Positions 27,963 through 38,591 of a stretch of 45,438 nt of DNA are shown here, piece by piece (position 1 is the stretch's first letter; each line of letters opens with the position of its first letter). The DNA is from Ramicandelaber brevisporus (taxonomy: Eukaryota > Kickxellomycota > Ramicandelaberales > Ramicandelaberaceae): NCBI GenBank assembly GCA_025201865.1, contig MU602799.1, forward strand, positions 4,211 to 49,648, in the 5' to 3' direction. The position numbers were made by a program, and so were the translations under genes. The notes under the pieces are model-generated. The model saw only the letters and a list, made by a program, of their open reading frames with translations. It searched no databases and was not told the origin of the DNA.

Positions 27963-29257
27963 GTTGTTTCGACTGTTGTTTGCTTCCAAGCTGCTTCAAT
28001 CTTGATTGTCAGTTCTTGCTTCAATCAGCTTATTTTTTTGTAAAAAAAATAAAGACAAAGTGTGGTGGCTCGAGAAGCCGAATTTTTCTTGGACACGAGC
28101 ACTTTGCTTGCAGTTTTTCTTACAAACTAGAGTAACTTGTCACTTTATTGGTCCATGGTCCACATCACACAACAATGAAGCCATCACCAGCATATCCAAA
28201 GCATGCTGTTCTTCCGTAGACATTCACACACTGACAGGTACATTACACCTATACTCACATACTCACATACATACACACCTCTACTTACACATGCTCACTC
28301 GAGTACACTTTACATCCGGACATGCGCTGTATATTCCACAGTGGCAACCATATTTGGTAGGCGGGATGATTAATTGAAATGGCCTGTGTAACATTGAAGA
28401 GCTGTGTTCTTTTCTATTTCTTTCTATTTCTACATCGACTCGACTTGCAATGTCGCTCCGTGGGAACATTCTCCTTCAAAGTGATTCTTGCGCCTGGCGA
28501 CAAACACACTTGAGCGAGAATGAATATCACGCTGAATGCGATTCGAAGACTGATTTGTATACATATGTGTGTGTATGTGTGTGTTTTTTTTGTTTGTGTG
28601 GTTTGTAAGTAACTGTCATTGGGTAGAGGAAGGGAGAGCATTCCAGCAGCCAATCGACACTGTTGACGAATTCAGGAACGGTCGCCAGTTGTTGAATTTG
28701 GAACTACTGGACTCCGCTCACAACAACAGTAAAAAAAAAACTGTACGAACCTTCGGACGAGAGCAATAGCCGCTTTGCCTCTGCCTCCATAGCACACACT
28801 TTCTGGCACCTCTTCTTCTTGCTCTTCTTCTTTCCGCTGAAACAGTGATCGTCGTCTGGCTCGCATATCGTCACCCTACGTCAGCACACCACGAACAAAA
28901 CGAAGGTCCCCAGCTCGTCAGTCAGTCAGCTAGCCAGTTAGCCAGTTAGCCAGTGCGTATTGGCAGTTCCCCGAGCACACTCACTCTCTCCCTTTTCTTT
29001 TCTTTTCTTTTCTTTTCTTATATTACCATCGAACGCCGCAGTCGCCAGTGTCTGCCCTGTTCTCCCTCCCTCTCTCTCTCCACTCCCTTTTGCCGTATAC
29101 CTGACCTCTCGTGTCCTTCTACTGTTTATTTTTGCAAAGTGCACATATCTCTGCCAACCCCATTGACAAACAAGCACATACCACAAGAGTGCAGACCCAG
29201 TGATACTTCAGTGGCTCGCTTGGTTCCTTTTTCCTGCTGTTGCTACTACTACTGCTG

Positions 29258-29280
29258 CTCTCTCTCTCTCTCTCTCTCTC
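29258..29280 (+). repeat. (CT)n dinucleotide run in the KIN1-like gene leader
   Basis: About eleven CT units are followed by GCGCGCTCTCTCG. The tract is pyrimidine-rich on the gene's sense strand, about 590 bp before the ATG. Confidence 0.8.
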
Positions 29281-29870
29281 GCGCGCTCTCTCGTCCTAAC
29301 CTTTCCAACCTCCTTTTTCCATTCCTTTTGCGAACTGTTGTTGTGTCTTCTCCAATCTACTGAAAGAAGCTACAAAGCCAATCGTCCAGAGCAAACAACA
29401 ACAACAGCAACAGCAACAGCAACAATAACGGTGGTAGCGGAACTTCCAAGAGTGAGTTCCTGTCTATCCCCTCGGTCAGCTGTGCCTGAGTTGTTCTTCT
29501 GACGACAAGATTCGGTTCCTGAATAAAGTTTAGGGCTCAGCTCTTGGTCTCGTCACTCCCTCTCCTCCGGTTAACACAACCAACAGCACGTACCCGTGAC
29601 GATATCAACCGACAACGTCCACGCACGTCCTCACAGTTCGTCAACAGTAACAGTAACAGCTACAGAAGCAGCCACAGCCACAGAAACAGCTGCTGCTGCT
29701 GCTGCAAGCTCACATTCTTATTTCTTTGTCACGCGCCTCATCACCTTTCCCTTTCATCGCGCCACTTTTACCTGCTTCCCCAGTAACAGCAGCAGAAGTA
29801 ACAGTAACAGTAACAGTAGAAGTCACCCTCTCAGTCTGCACGCACGAAAACGAAGAGAGTTTGTATTTCA

Positions 29871-32168
29871 ATGGCACCACCAGTCCAAATGGATTCTGCT
29901 GGAGTGGCGGCTATGGATGCTCAAATTAGACGCCATGCTGATCGTAGAATGTCTGCAAACCCGGCCGATGCATACCGCTCAGCTTATGCTGCCAACTATG
30001 CAAATCCACAAACCGCAGTTAACCCCGCATCTACTGCTGTGTACAGCCAGCACCAGCACCAGCAACAACAGATGCAGGGAGCTCCAGTAACAGCCGGAGC
30101 AGCAGGTGTGAGTAGATCGAACCATCGGTACAGCTTGCAACCAACTCCAGTCTATCAGCAGCAACAGCAACAACAACAACAGCACCACCAGTATCAACAC
30201 CAACAGCAGCATCAGCATCAGCAACCGTTGACACCAACTGCAATTCAACACATGCAGCAGCACCAACAATTGCACTACCAACAGCATGTTCAGCAACATG
30301 CAGCCATTGCTTCTTCGAATGGGGCACGTCGTATCAGTATGCAGCCGCCACCACCTCCTCCAGCAATACCACAGCCAATCTCAGTAGCTATCCACAAGCC
30401 ACTCCCTGCTCCTCCACCAGCTGAGGCTCAACAGACCACTCAGCCAGCTTCATATCCTCAACCAAAGGCTACCGGAGGCCGTCGTGATTTAGCAGAAGCT
30501 GCACTGGCAATGTTGAATGGACCCAGTCAACTGGCTGGAGCAGTTGTACGTCCGAATGGTACAATTGAGCTACCTTCACGCCACATTCAGCAATCACAGC
30601 AGCAACAATCATCACAACAGCAACAGGCAGAAAAGAAAGAGCAGCGTATTGGAGATTTTGTGATTAAGCATACTCTTGGAAAGGGCACATTTAGTAAAGT
30701 GTGTTTGGCTGAACACAGATTAACTAAGCAAAAAGTGGCGCTGAAGTTCATTAAGCCAAAAACAGCAAGCAAAGCAGACAAACACAATACAAGAGTAGAA
30801 AGAGAAATTAAGCTTCTGTCACTACTCTATCATCCGCATATAGTGAGATTGTATGATATGGTTCAGCATCACAAATATACAATGATAGTAATGGAGTATA
30901 CGCCAGGAGGAGAATTGCTGCAGTTTATTAGAAAAAGAGGAAGATTATCAGAGAGAGAGGCTCGAATTTACTTTAGGCAAATTGTGTCAGCTTTGGACTA
31001 TTGCCACAGAAACTGCATTATACATCGTGATTTAAAACTGGAAAATGTGATGTTAGATGGCGATGGTAGAATCAGATTAATCGACTTTGGATTTTCAACT
31101 ACGTTTAGAGGAGATGGACTGTTGGATACTTTCTGCGGATCGCCATTCTATGCAGCGCCTGAAATGGTTAATGGAATTAGATACATTGGGCCCGAAGTTG
31201 ATATCTGGTCGCTTGGTGTAATTTTGTTCTTTATGGTTTGCGGTCGAACTCCATTTGAAGGCGAAAATCTGAAGGAAATTTACGAAAAGATTTCACGTGG
31301 TCATTTCACTCTTCCTCAATATGTCACTAGCGACTGCACTGATTTATTGAAGAAAATGTTGACTGTGGCCCCAAAGCTAAGAATCAAAATGCAGGACATT
31401 CGATCCCATCGTTGGATTACCAATGACAATCAGCTGGAACCCACTGATTCCTATCTGCCTCCGCGTCCTACTGTGGTTGTATCTCCCAACGCAGTCACTC
31501 TTCAGAAACTGTCTCTCTATGGCTACAATCCCGATGATGTGGCAGCTGCTTTATCTCGTCCAGAAACTGGTCCACTGCCAATGACATCTATTTACCATTT
31601 ATTGGAAGAGTCTCGCAAGCGCAAAGCTATCAAACAAGCTCGTAAATCACTTCAGGCTGGACCTGGCGGTGGTGGACTCAGCAATGCCTCGCAGATTGGT
31701 AATTCTAGTGCGACTGCTCTTGCTGCACTTCATGACGAGCATGCTCAACAGCTTCAACACCAGGCTTCGGCTGCTGTAGCCATCACTTCTGCCGTGTCTA
31801 ATAGCAGCAATCCTCGCAGACAATCAGTAGATGCCCAATCTAACTCGAGTCTTGCTTATGTCAGCAGCGCTCAGGCTGCAGCTACTGCTGCTGCTCAACA
31901 GCCACTGGCAAATAATCAGCAGCGTCGCACAAGTAGCAGCAGTGGCCGTGGAAGTGAAGATGTGTCTAACAGGATATCCAGATCTGGTTCTGGTTCATTG
32001 GTCAATGTCACATCTCGTCAGAGTCAGCAACAACAACAACAACAGCAGCAGCAACAGCAACAGCAGCAGCGTCAATCATCGGCGTCTCCCATTACATCAC
32101 CCATGGGATTGCGACCAACTCTCACTCGTCCAAACCAGGCTCACTTGTTTGCTCAGACACCTGGTCAA

Positions 32169-32207
<39 letters not shown>

Positions 32208-33419
32208 TCAGTGTCCTCCGTTGCTGAGGTCGATGACTCCCGTAAGCCTCCATCTGTGCCTCCGAAGCAGCCACTTGAGAGACATGATAGCGGTCACTTG
32301 AATCAGCACTCTGTTGCACCTCCAATGCCACCTGTGCCTGCAATGGAGCGTCCATCAACATCGCATGGAGTTGCACCTTCATATGTAACATCGCCTCAGT
32401 CAATGCTGTTCAATCCATTAATGCGAGATCCAGTTGCTGTTGCAGAGTCTATTTCTTCATCAACAGCTGCCGCCCAGCCAAACACTCACAATGTGTCCGG
32501 CGGCCGTCCTCGCACATCAACCTCTGGGGATGCGACAAGTGGAGGTGGACATTCACATGTGCGCGCGCCGAGTGGAGCTGGCTCTGCTTCTGCCGCATAT
32601 TTGCCATCCTCGTCAAACGGACAGCATCGTAGAGGCAGTGTTGGAGTTGATAGACTGCCCAGACCAGTCAGCATGGCACCATCAACAACAACTCAGCTAA
32701 GCACCGATGATAGATTAACTACAAACCGACCAATGACAGCTGGTGGAAATGGAAATGGAAATGGAAATGACTCTGGTAATAACAGTAGAAGAAACTCGAC
32801 AGCTTCTTCATTCCAATTGGATTTATCAACTCCTCACATTGCATTTAATCATAGAACTGGAAAACATAATGCTAAGTCAATGCATTTTGCTAATAATAAC
32901 AACAATGGCAACAACAATCCTTATCACAATGAAAATGTCAATAACAATAATAATGCGCCACAGCTTCCTGGACTGGCTAGAAAGAATAGTGCAAAGGGCA
33001 ATAAATTGAGAAGAAAGCCAACTCATGATAAGTCAAGCAATAACATTAACAGAATGAGCGTTATTGACGGCAATATTAACAACAGTGGAAGTGATAATGA
33101 GGATAACTTGAACTCAAGAAAACATATGAGAAAGACAGTTGGAAGTCCTAATGGTTTTGATCAAACACAAGTTGATAATAGCTACAATAATAACACTGTG
33201 GAAGATTCTGGCCGCGTTAGTTCACGAAAGATTAAACCAGGAATGTCTTTGCCATTCTTAAGATTTAGACCAAAGTCAATCTTTGGAAGCAGTAACGTTG
33301 CATCTAAGTTTGACTTGGGATTACCTTCGATTCCTCAGATGTTTGGAATTGGCTTAAAACACCAGCCTCAGCAAGTTTATCAAAAGCATGTTGAAAATAA
33401 CAACAACACTACCAGTAAT

Positions 33420-33454
<35 letters not shown>

Positions 33455-35381
33455 ACAACAGCACAATTCAAGTGGTACTGGAAGCGGCGTTTTTACATCA
33501 TCTAGAGTTGGGAAGCCTTCGCTGGATACACATGCTAGTACAAGAGCAATGTACAGTACAAATCCATCTTCAGTCGATACAATGGCTACAAATGCAACTG
33601 GCCAATATACTCAGCACCAAAACCAACCTCAGCATCCTCCTCTTCCTCATCTCAGCAGCACTGAAGTTAACATTGCAGGCACACCTTCCAAGTATACTCA
33701 GTCACCTCCACCTCCCTCTTCCTCCATGTCTCCTCCACCACAATCTGCTCAGCAGCAACAACAACAGCAGCAGCAGCCAGTCCGCAAAGTTAAGTCAAAT
33801 GGCGGTGGCTTATCGAGGCTGAGTATTGCCGGCGGTCTCAACATCTTCCGTAAGAGTGGAATATTTGGATTTGGCGGCAACAAGTCAAACACCAACCTCG
33901 CTGCAGCTAATGATACAGTCACTAGTCCCAACAACAATGACTCTAAGAGTGGAATATTTGGATTTGGCGGCAACAAGTCAAACACCAACCTCGCTGCAGC
34001 TAATGATACAGTCACTAGTCCCAACAACAATGACTCAATGGAAATCCCTGCTGTTCCTGCTCTTCCTCCACAACTGGTGATTCCTGGTATTTCATCTCCC
34101 CCACCTCCAATGCCCCCCATGCCGTCAATGTCTGGATCAGGCAATCTGCCTCCAATCAAGGCAGTGATCAGTGCGAGCAAAGCGAACCTTGCAAAGGCTG
34201 CCAAGCGGAAGTCAAGTCAAGATGCCAATGGCTTGCTGCGCAATGGCCACGCAGCAGCTGCACCTCCACCTGCAAGCCACAATGGTCCACAATCCGGAGG
34301 CATGACTGATACACCGCTGCTTCAGTGGGCTCCGCCTGAAATGCCATCGCTTGCCCTGCCTCATCTTGATTTACCGCGCATGTCTGTGATGGAGAACAAG
34401 CGCTCGTCGATGATTGGTGGTGGTGCACCGCAGTCTTCCATTCAATCGCCTCATCAGCCACAGCAGATGCTATCTCCAGTCCCTGTTGCATCTGCAATGA
34501 TGTCGCCAATGTCTCCACCTCCTCACCAGCAGCAGCACCACTATCAGCCAATGGATCAGCCACAGCCACAGCAACAGCAGCAGCAGCAGCAGCAGCCCCA
34601 GATGCCAGGACCAACCATGGTTGCAGACACTCCCAAACAGCCCATCAACTCGAGCAGACGGAGATTGTCACTGTTCCCGCCACTGACATCGTCTTCAAAG
34701 GCGCTTCCGAGCCGTGTTGTCACTAATGATGCAATGGCTTCTCCATCTGGCGGCCATCCGTTGACGAATGGTGCTTCGACATCGTCTGCGCATCGCTCTG
34801 CCACACAACCATCGCCATCGAACACGATTGTATCGCCAGTTTCACTCGCACCGACAGCGAATGGAATGGATCATCACGGTGCATCTGACCAATTGTTTGC
34901 CAAGTATTATCCACAGCAGCAGCAACAACAGCAACAACAGCAGCTACCGCATCCGCCAAAGACTCCAACCTCGCCTTCGTCTCCATCTCGCCAGGGTTCA
35001 TCTTCATCTTCAAGCAACAGCAATCCAATCAGTGGCATGTTTACCATCAAGTCAACATCCACAAAGCGACTGCCCGATATCCACGTTGAGCTGATTCGTG
35101 TCTTTAACTTGCACTCTATCGCCACTCAGCAAATCAGTGAGTATTTGTATCTGTGTGAAGACCGAAGCGGAAGCACCTCTGCTGGAGACGGATCCTTTGA
35201 GCAGAGTCCAGAAGGTTCGTCGAGCGGCGGCAGTGGCGGCACGAATGGCCATCGGTTCGAGCTGCACATTCAGAGAATGTCACCAACGTTGTACATCTTG
35301 AAGTTTAAGAGAACACGCGGCAGTTGGTGGGTGCACAAGAAGCTGGCTCAACGTCTCCTTAATGATATGAGATTAACGTAA
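29871..35381 (+). CDS. KIN1/KIN2/MARK-family serine/threonine kinase with C-terminal KA1 domain
   Basis: The protein is 1836 aa. The ATG at 29871 is the first after an in-frame TAG at 29817. A Gln/His/Pro-rich N-terminus precedes the kinase domain (~259-512): Gly loop GKGTFSKV, ATP Lys K292 (ALKFIK), catalytic D387 (HRDLKLEN), D405 (DFGFS) and T-loop T420 (LDTFCGSPFYAAPE), the site LKB1-type kinases phosphorylate in MARKs. A UBA-like helical segment follows (~535-585, LQKLSLYGYNPDDVAAAL). A very long disordered middle has many poly-Gln and Asn-rich runs and a basic Ser-rich region. The last ~100 residues are a KA1-type domain (VELIRVFNLHSIATQQISEY, LYILKFKRTRGSWWVHKKLA) that binds acidic membrane lipids in this family. 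KIN1 homologs act in polarity and secretion at the cell cortex. The length is well above the ~1000-1100 aa of yeast Kin1/2 because of the low-complexity middle. Confidence 0.95.
32166..32207 (+). repeat. (CAG)n poly-Gln tract in the KIN1-like gene
   Basis: A nearly uninterrupted CAG run in the Gln frame. It is the purest CAG tract in this gene and likely to vary in length. Confidence 0.85.
33852..34037 (+). repeat. 93-bp in-frame tandem duplication in the KIN1-like gene
   Basis: The units 33852-33944 and 33945-34037 differ at only the final base (T versus A). Each encodes 31 residues starting KSGIFGFGGNKSNTN. The frame is kept, so the protein carries the segment twice. Confidence 0.97.
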
Positions 35382-35882
35382 TCCCATTTTGCATGCCTTT
35401 TTAATATTTTTTTTAAAATGATGTTGTTTCAATCAGCACTGTTTTTGTGTTTTTGTGTGTGTGTGACTGCTTCCACGGGCTTGGGTTTATGTGATGTTTG
35501 GAATAACGCTGCGGGTTCACTTTCTATGACACGGTTTCACTCTCTCGCCTTCTCGGTCACTCTCTCTCGCTCTCGCTCTCCTACACAACTCTTGCGCTCT
35601 GCTCCTACAGCCTACTTTTATTCTCATCCTTTTTTCTACATTGTATACTCTTTACCAGCGTCACCAATCCAAGACTCAATTCACTCTGAACACACTCTCG
35701 TCTTGTTTGTGTGTCCAATCTACTCCCCACCCCCACCCGTTCCAAACACTCTACCCTCTCTCTGACGCAGACCTCCTCGAGTACTCGACCCTTCTTCCCC
35801 TCCCTCAGCTGCTTGGCTTGAGCTTTTATTGCAAACCCTTCTTATCCCTTTGTACTTTTACTTCCTGTTTCAAGAGTCACAG
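35382..35882. promoter_or_regulatory. Intergenic region before the KH-domain gene
   Basis: This 501-bp gap is rich in CT tracts (35540-35580) and pyrimidines up to the ATG, ending TTTCAAGAGTCACAG directly before ATGAGC, which could be a leader-intron acceptor. A 115-codon ORF here has a signal-peptide-like start but CT-repeat composition and is not called. Confidence 0.4.
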
Positions 35883-38165
35883 ATGAGCACCCTCAAGGCA
35901 CCCGCGTCCTTTGCAGCCATCGCGGCAAAAGCACCAGTCACGACAAGCGGTGTTGGCACCGCAGTCCCACTTACTCCAATTTCGCCCAACTCGAGCAGCG
36001 ATGCATCTGTTTCGGGCGCTGGTCTCACTTCCTCCAGTGCTCTCGACTTGGGCATCGACCACCACGCTGACAGTGACGCCGTCCAGCTCGTGATTCGTGC
36101 GCTGATCTCCACCAAAGAAGCCGGCGTCGTTATTGGCAAGCAAGGCAAGCACGTTGCGGACATTCGCCGCGAAGCCCAGGTGCGCGCTGGTGTTTCAAAG
36201 GCGGTTCCAAACATCAACGACCGCATCTTCACGGTGATTGGCCCTGCCGAGAATGTGGCAATGGCGTATGCGTTTGTGGCTCAAGCACTCATCGATAACC
36301 CAATCACCTCAAGTCCCCCGCTCCTGCATGCGCTGGCTGCCGCTGCTAACTCTCAAGGCCATGTGCTGCCAATCACGACGGCCACGCTGCGGCTGCTGAT
36401 CTCGCACAATTTGATGGGCAATGTTATTGGCAAGAGCGGCGCGCGCATCAAGCAGATCCAGGAACAGAGCGGTGCGCGAATGGTTACAACCAAGGAGTTG
36501 CTGCCACAGAGCACCGAGCGCATCGTGGAAATCCACGGCACGGCAGAGTGCGTGCGCATGGCTGTTGAGCAGATTTGCAAGTGCATTGCTGAGGATCCAG
36601 ACAAAGGCTTGGGCACTGTCATTTACAACCCAAATGGCAAGGCACCTCAAGTGTCGCTCAGCACGAATCCGTACGTGGCTGCGCGTGGTATGGGCAGCGG
36701 GTCAGCTGCGCGTCGCATGTCACTGTCACATCCACAGGCGTCTACTAGCGCCGATGCCATTGCTGATTATGAGCATGACCAGCACGAGAAGGAGGTTGAG
36801 GCTGCTGAGCTGGAAGATGGCGAGCTGCAACCGTTACCATCGTCAATTTCGTCTGGCGGTGCGCAGCATCGTCGTACCAGTAGCGCTGGTGGCCCATCGC
36901 CGCGTCGCTCGTACTCCCTGTCTCAAAAGTTCTCGCCATGGCAGTATCATCAGGAGATGATGGCTGCCCAAGCTGCTGCCGCTGCATCTGGCTCAGGCGG
37001 CAGTGGTTCAACCACAGCTTCACAGCATGGTGGTGGCTCGTCCTCAATGTACCATAGCAGTGAGAAGCGTGCTTCGTTTATGGGTGGCGCTGTGCCTCGC
37101 CGTCCATCCACTAGCCAGTATGACTTGGACACTCTTGCTGCTCTCTCAAACTATGGTGGCAGCGGCAGTGCTCCAGGTGTCTCAGCTTCTGGAAGTGCTG
37201 GCAGTGGTAGTGGAGGCGGCGGTGGCCGCATGCGCTCAATGTCAACCACTATTGCTGCCACTCCCTATGGCAATGTGGTTGGCGCACTCACTGGTTCCCT
37301 GGCTCAGCATGCTGCCATTCAGCAGCATCAGCAGCATCAGCACAATGCAGCCGCCGTGGCCGCAGCGGCAGCGGCAGCCATGGCTGTCAACACCTCCATG
37401 CCGTCGCTGACTGGCTCCCTCAACAGCGCCGGCGCAAGCTCCTCTGATGTCTCTGGTGGCATTGGCTACTCGCGCTACTCCACCTCCGCAGCTCCAGGTC
37501 CAGGTCGCAAGGCTTCCAACTCCATCAGCTTCACGTCCGGCATCATGCATCCAATGTCTGCAACCACCACCGCTGCTCCCGGTCTCGGCTTTGCACAGAC
37601 CAGCGGCTACTACGCTCCAATTGCTCCCACCCTTATTCCCTCTGCTGTGGCGGGTATGCCGCCTCCTGGTCCTTCAGCTGGTGGAATGCAATCTGTCATA
37701 ATGCCTCAGGACATTCGTACTCAGGAGATCTCCATTCCTGAAGACTTGGTTGGCTGCATCATCGGTAAAGGTGGTCAGCGCATTGCAGAGATCCGTCGTC
37801 AGTCTGGTGCTCGTATATTGATTGACAAGGCACCTGAACACAATGCCAATGGCAGCAGTGACTCTGTTGGTGGCGAGTCTTCCGACAAGGCCGAAGACGG
37901 CTCGCATAACCACGCTGGCAGCGGTGGCCGTAGCCGTGCTGATGGCGAGCGTTTGTTTACACTTTCTGGAACATCGGATGCGATTGAGCGTGCCTTGTAT
38001 TTGTTGTACGCGCAGCTGGATGCTGAACGCACACGCCGTCTTCACGCCACCAGCACCAGTTTTACCAACATCCCGGCTCCAGGATTAACTGCCCCAAGTG
38101 AGGTTAACACGGCTGCACCAGCAGCTGCCGCAGCAGCCCCTCCAGCTATCACAGCCCAGGTTTGA
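35883..38165 (+). CDS. Triple KH-domain RNA-binding protein (PCBP/hnRNP K, Hek2/Rnc1-like)
   Basis: The protein is 760 aa from the ATG at 35883; an in-frame TTG 18 codons upstream is not a likely start. KH1 is at ~66-137 (GxxG loop GKQG in VVIGKQGKHVADIRREAQ), KH2 at ~167-240 (VIGKSGARIKQIQEQSGARM) and KH3 at ~610-730 (CIIGKGGQRIAEIRRQSGAR). KH3 is interrupted by a ~45-residue Ser/Gly/Asp-rich loop before its last strand and helix. The 370-residue linker between KH2 and KH3 is Ser/Gly/Ala-rich with RRxS-like motifs (for example ARRMSLS, AVPRRPSTS) that could be PKA-type sites. Such proteins bind C- or U-rich mRNA and control localisation, stability and translation. The two-plus-one KH layout matches fungal Hek2/Khd1 and Rnc1. 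The high-GC codon choice suggests strong expression. Confidence 0.94.
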   Translation: MSTLKAPASFAAIAAKAPVTTSGVGTAVPLTPISPNSSSDASVSGAGLTSSSALDLGIDHHADSDAVQLVIRALISTKEAGVVIGKQGKHVADIRREAQVRAGVSKAVPNINDRIFTVIGPAENVAMAYAFVAQALIDNPITSSPPLLHALAAAANSQGHVLPITTATLRLLISHNLMGNVIGKSGARIKQIQEQSGARMVTTKELLPQSTERIVEIHGTAECVRMAVEQICKCIAEDPDKGLGTVIYNPNGKAPQVSLSTNPYVAARGMGSGSAARRMSLSHPQASTSADAIADYEHDQHEKEVEAAELEDGELQPLPSSISSGGAQHRRTSSAGGPSPRRSYSLSQKFSPWQYHQEMMAAQAAAAASGSGGSGSTTASQHGGGSSSMYHSSEKRASFMGGAVPRRPSTSQYDLDTLAALSNYGGSGSAPGVSASGSAGSGSGGGGGRMRSMSTTIAATPYGNVVGALTGSLAQHAAIQQHQQHQHNAAAVAAAAAAAMAVNTSMPSLTGSLNSAGASSSDVSGGIGYSRYSTSAAPGPGRKASNSISFTSGIMHPMSATTTAAPGLGFAQTSGYYAPIAPTLIPSAVAGMPPPGPSAGGMQSVIMPQDIRTQEISIPEDLVGCIIGKGGQRIAEIRRQSGARILIDKAPEHNANGSSDSVGGESSDKAEDGSHNHAGSGGRSRADGERLFTLSGTSDAIERALYLLYAQLDAERTRRLHATSTSFTNIPAPGLTAPSEVNTAAPAAAAAAPPAITAQV

Positions 38166-38290
38166 TTTCCACAATATTCCTTTTTTTGCACATCAGCTCT
38201 AAAAAAAAAAAAAATAAGTAAGCGCAGTTAGTTTGCGCATAGTAATTGCAGTGTGTTGTAGTTGTAACACTAGTCTGTGAGATTTGTTTA

Positions 38291-38326
38291 TCTGTTTCTG
38301 TTTCTGTTTCTGTTTCTGTTTCTGTT
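38291..38326. repeat. (TCTGTT)6 hexanucleotide microsatellite
   Basis: Six perfect tandem copies of TCTGTT, followed by a decayed unit, lie 126 bp after the KH gene stop codon. Confidence 0.95.
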
Positions 38327-38560
38327 TTTGTTCAACATGGCTTCTAATTTGTTTGTTTACTAACTTTACTAACTTTTTTTAAAAACACATTTAGTACCAA
38401 ATGAGTGATTAGTTTAGAACATTTAAAGCAACTGCCAAAAGAGATGCAGAGCTTGATTGGCTAGACTGGGTGACTTATTTGGATTCTCCTCCTACCCCTG
38501 CCCACCTCGGCGTTGCGCTCTGTAGATGAACATAAAGACGATTGAAAGAGTGAATGGCAA

Positions 38561-38566
38561 TTTATT
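38561..38566 (-). terminator. Polyadenylation signal of the cupredoxin-like gene
   Basis: Minus-strand AATAAA lies 25 bases after the stop codon, implying a very short 3' UTR. Confidence 0.55.
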
Positions 38567-38591
38567 GTGGGAGACCGTTATTATTGGTTGA

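Larger units (their letters stand above)
27416..29870. promoter_or_regulatory. 2.5-kb intergenic region (Not3-like / KIN1-like divergent promoters and leaders)
   Basis: This is the longest gene-free stretch in the window. It contains a TTG/GTT trinucleotide run (27437-27490), a TTGC tetranucleotide run (27934-27962), TTTTC pentamers (about 28990-29020), a CT run (29258-29280) and AACAGT/AACAGC-rich leader sequence (29395-29430, 29640-29825). The ORFs inside are low-complexity or lack domain features. No tRNA-like or rRNA-like sequence was recognised. The kinase gene probably has a long leader, perhaps with an intron. Confidence 0.45.
38166..38591. other. Convergent 3' intergenic region
   Basis: This 426-bp gap between the KH gene and the minus-strand cupredoxin gene contains an A-run (about 38201-38215), a TCTGTT hexamer array and the cupredoxin polyadenylation signal. 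No gene is seen. Confidence 0.5.

Noticed and set aside
35418-35765. 115-codon ORF with a signal-peptide-like start
   Set aside because: The hydrophobic start comes from T-rich DNA, the rest is CT-repeat translation, and it lies in the promoter/leader of the KH gene.
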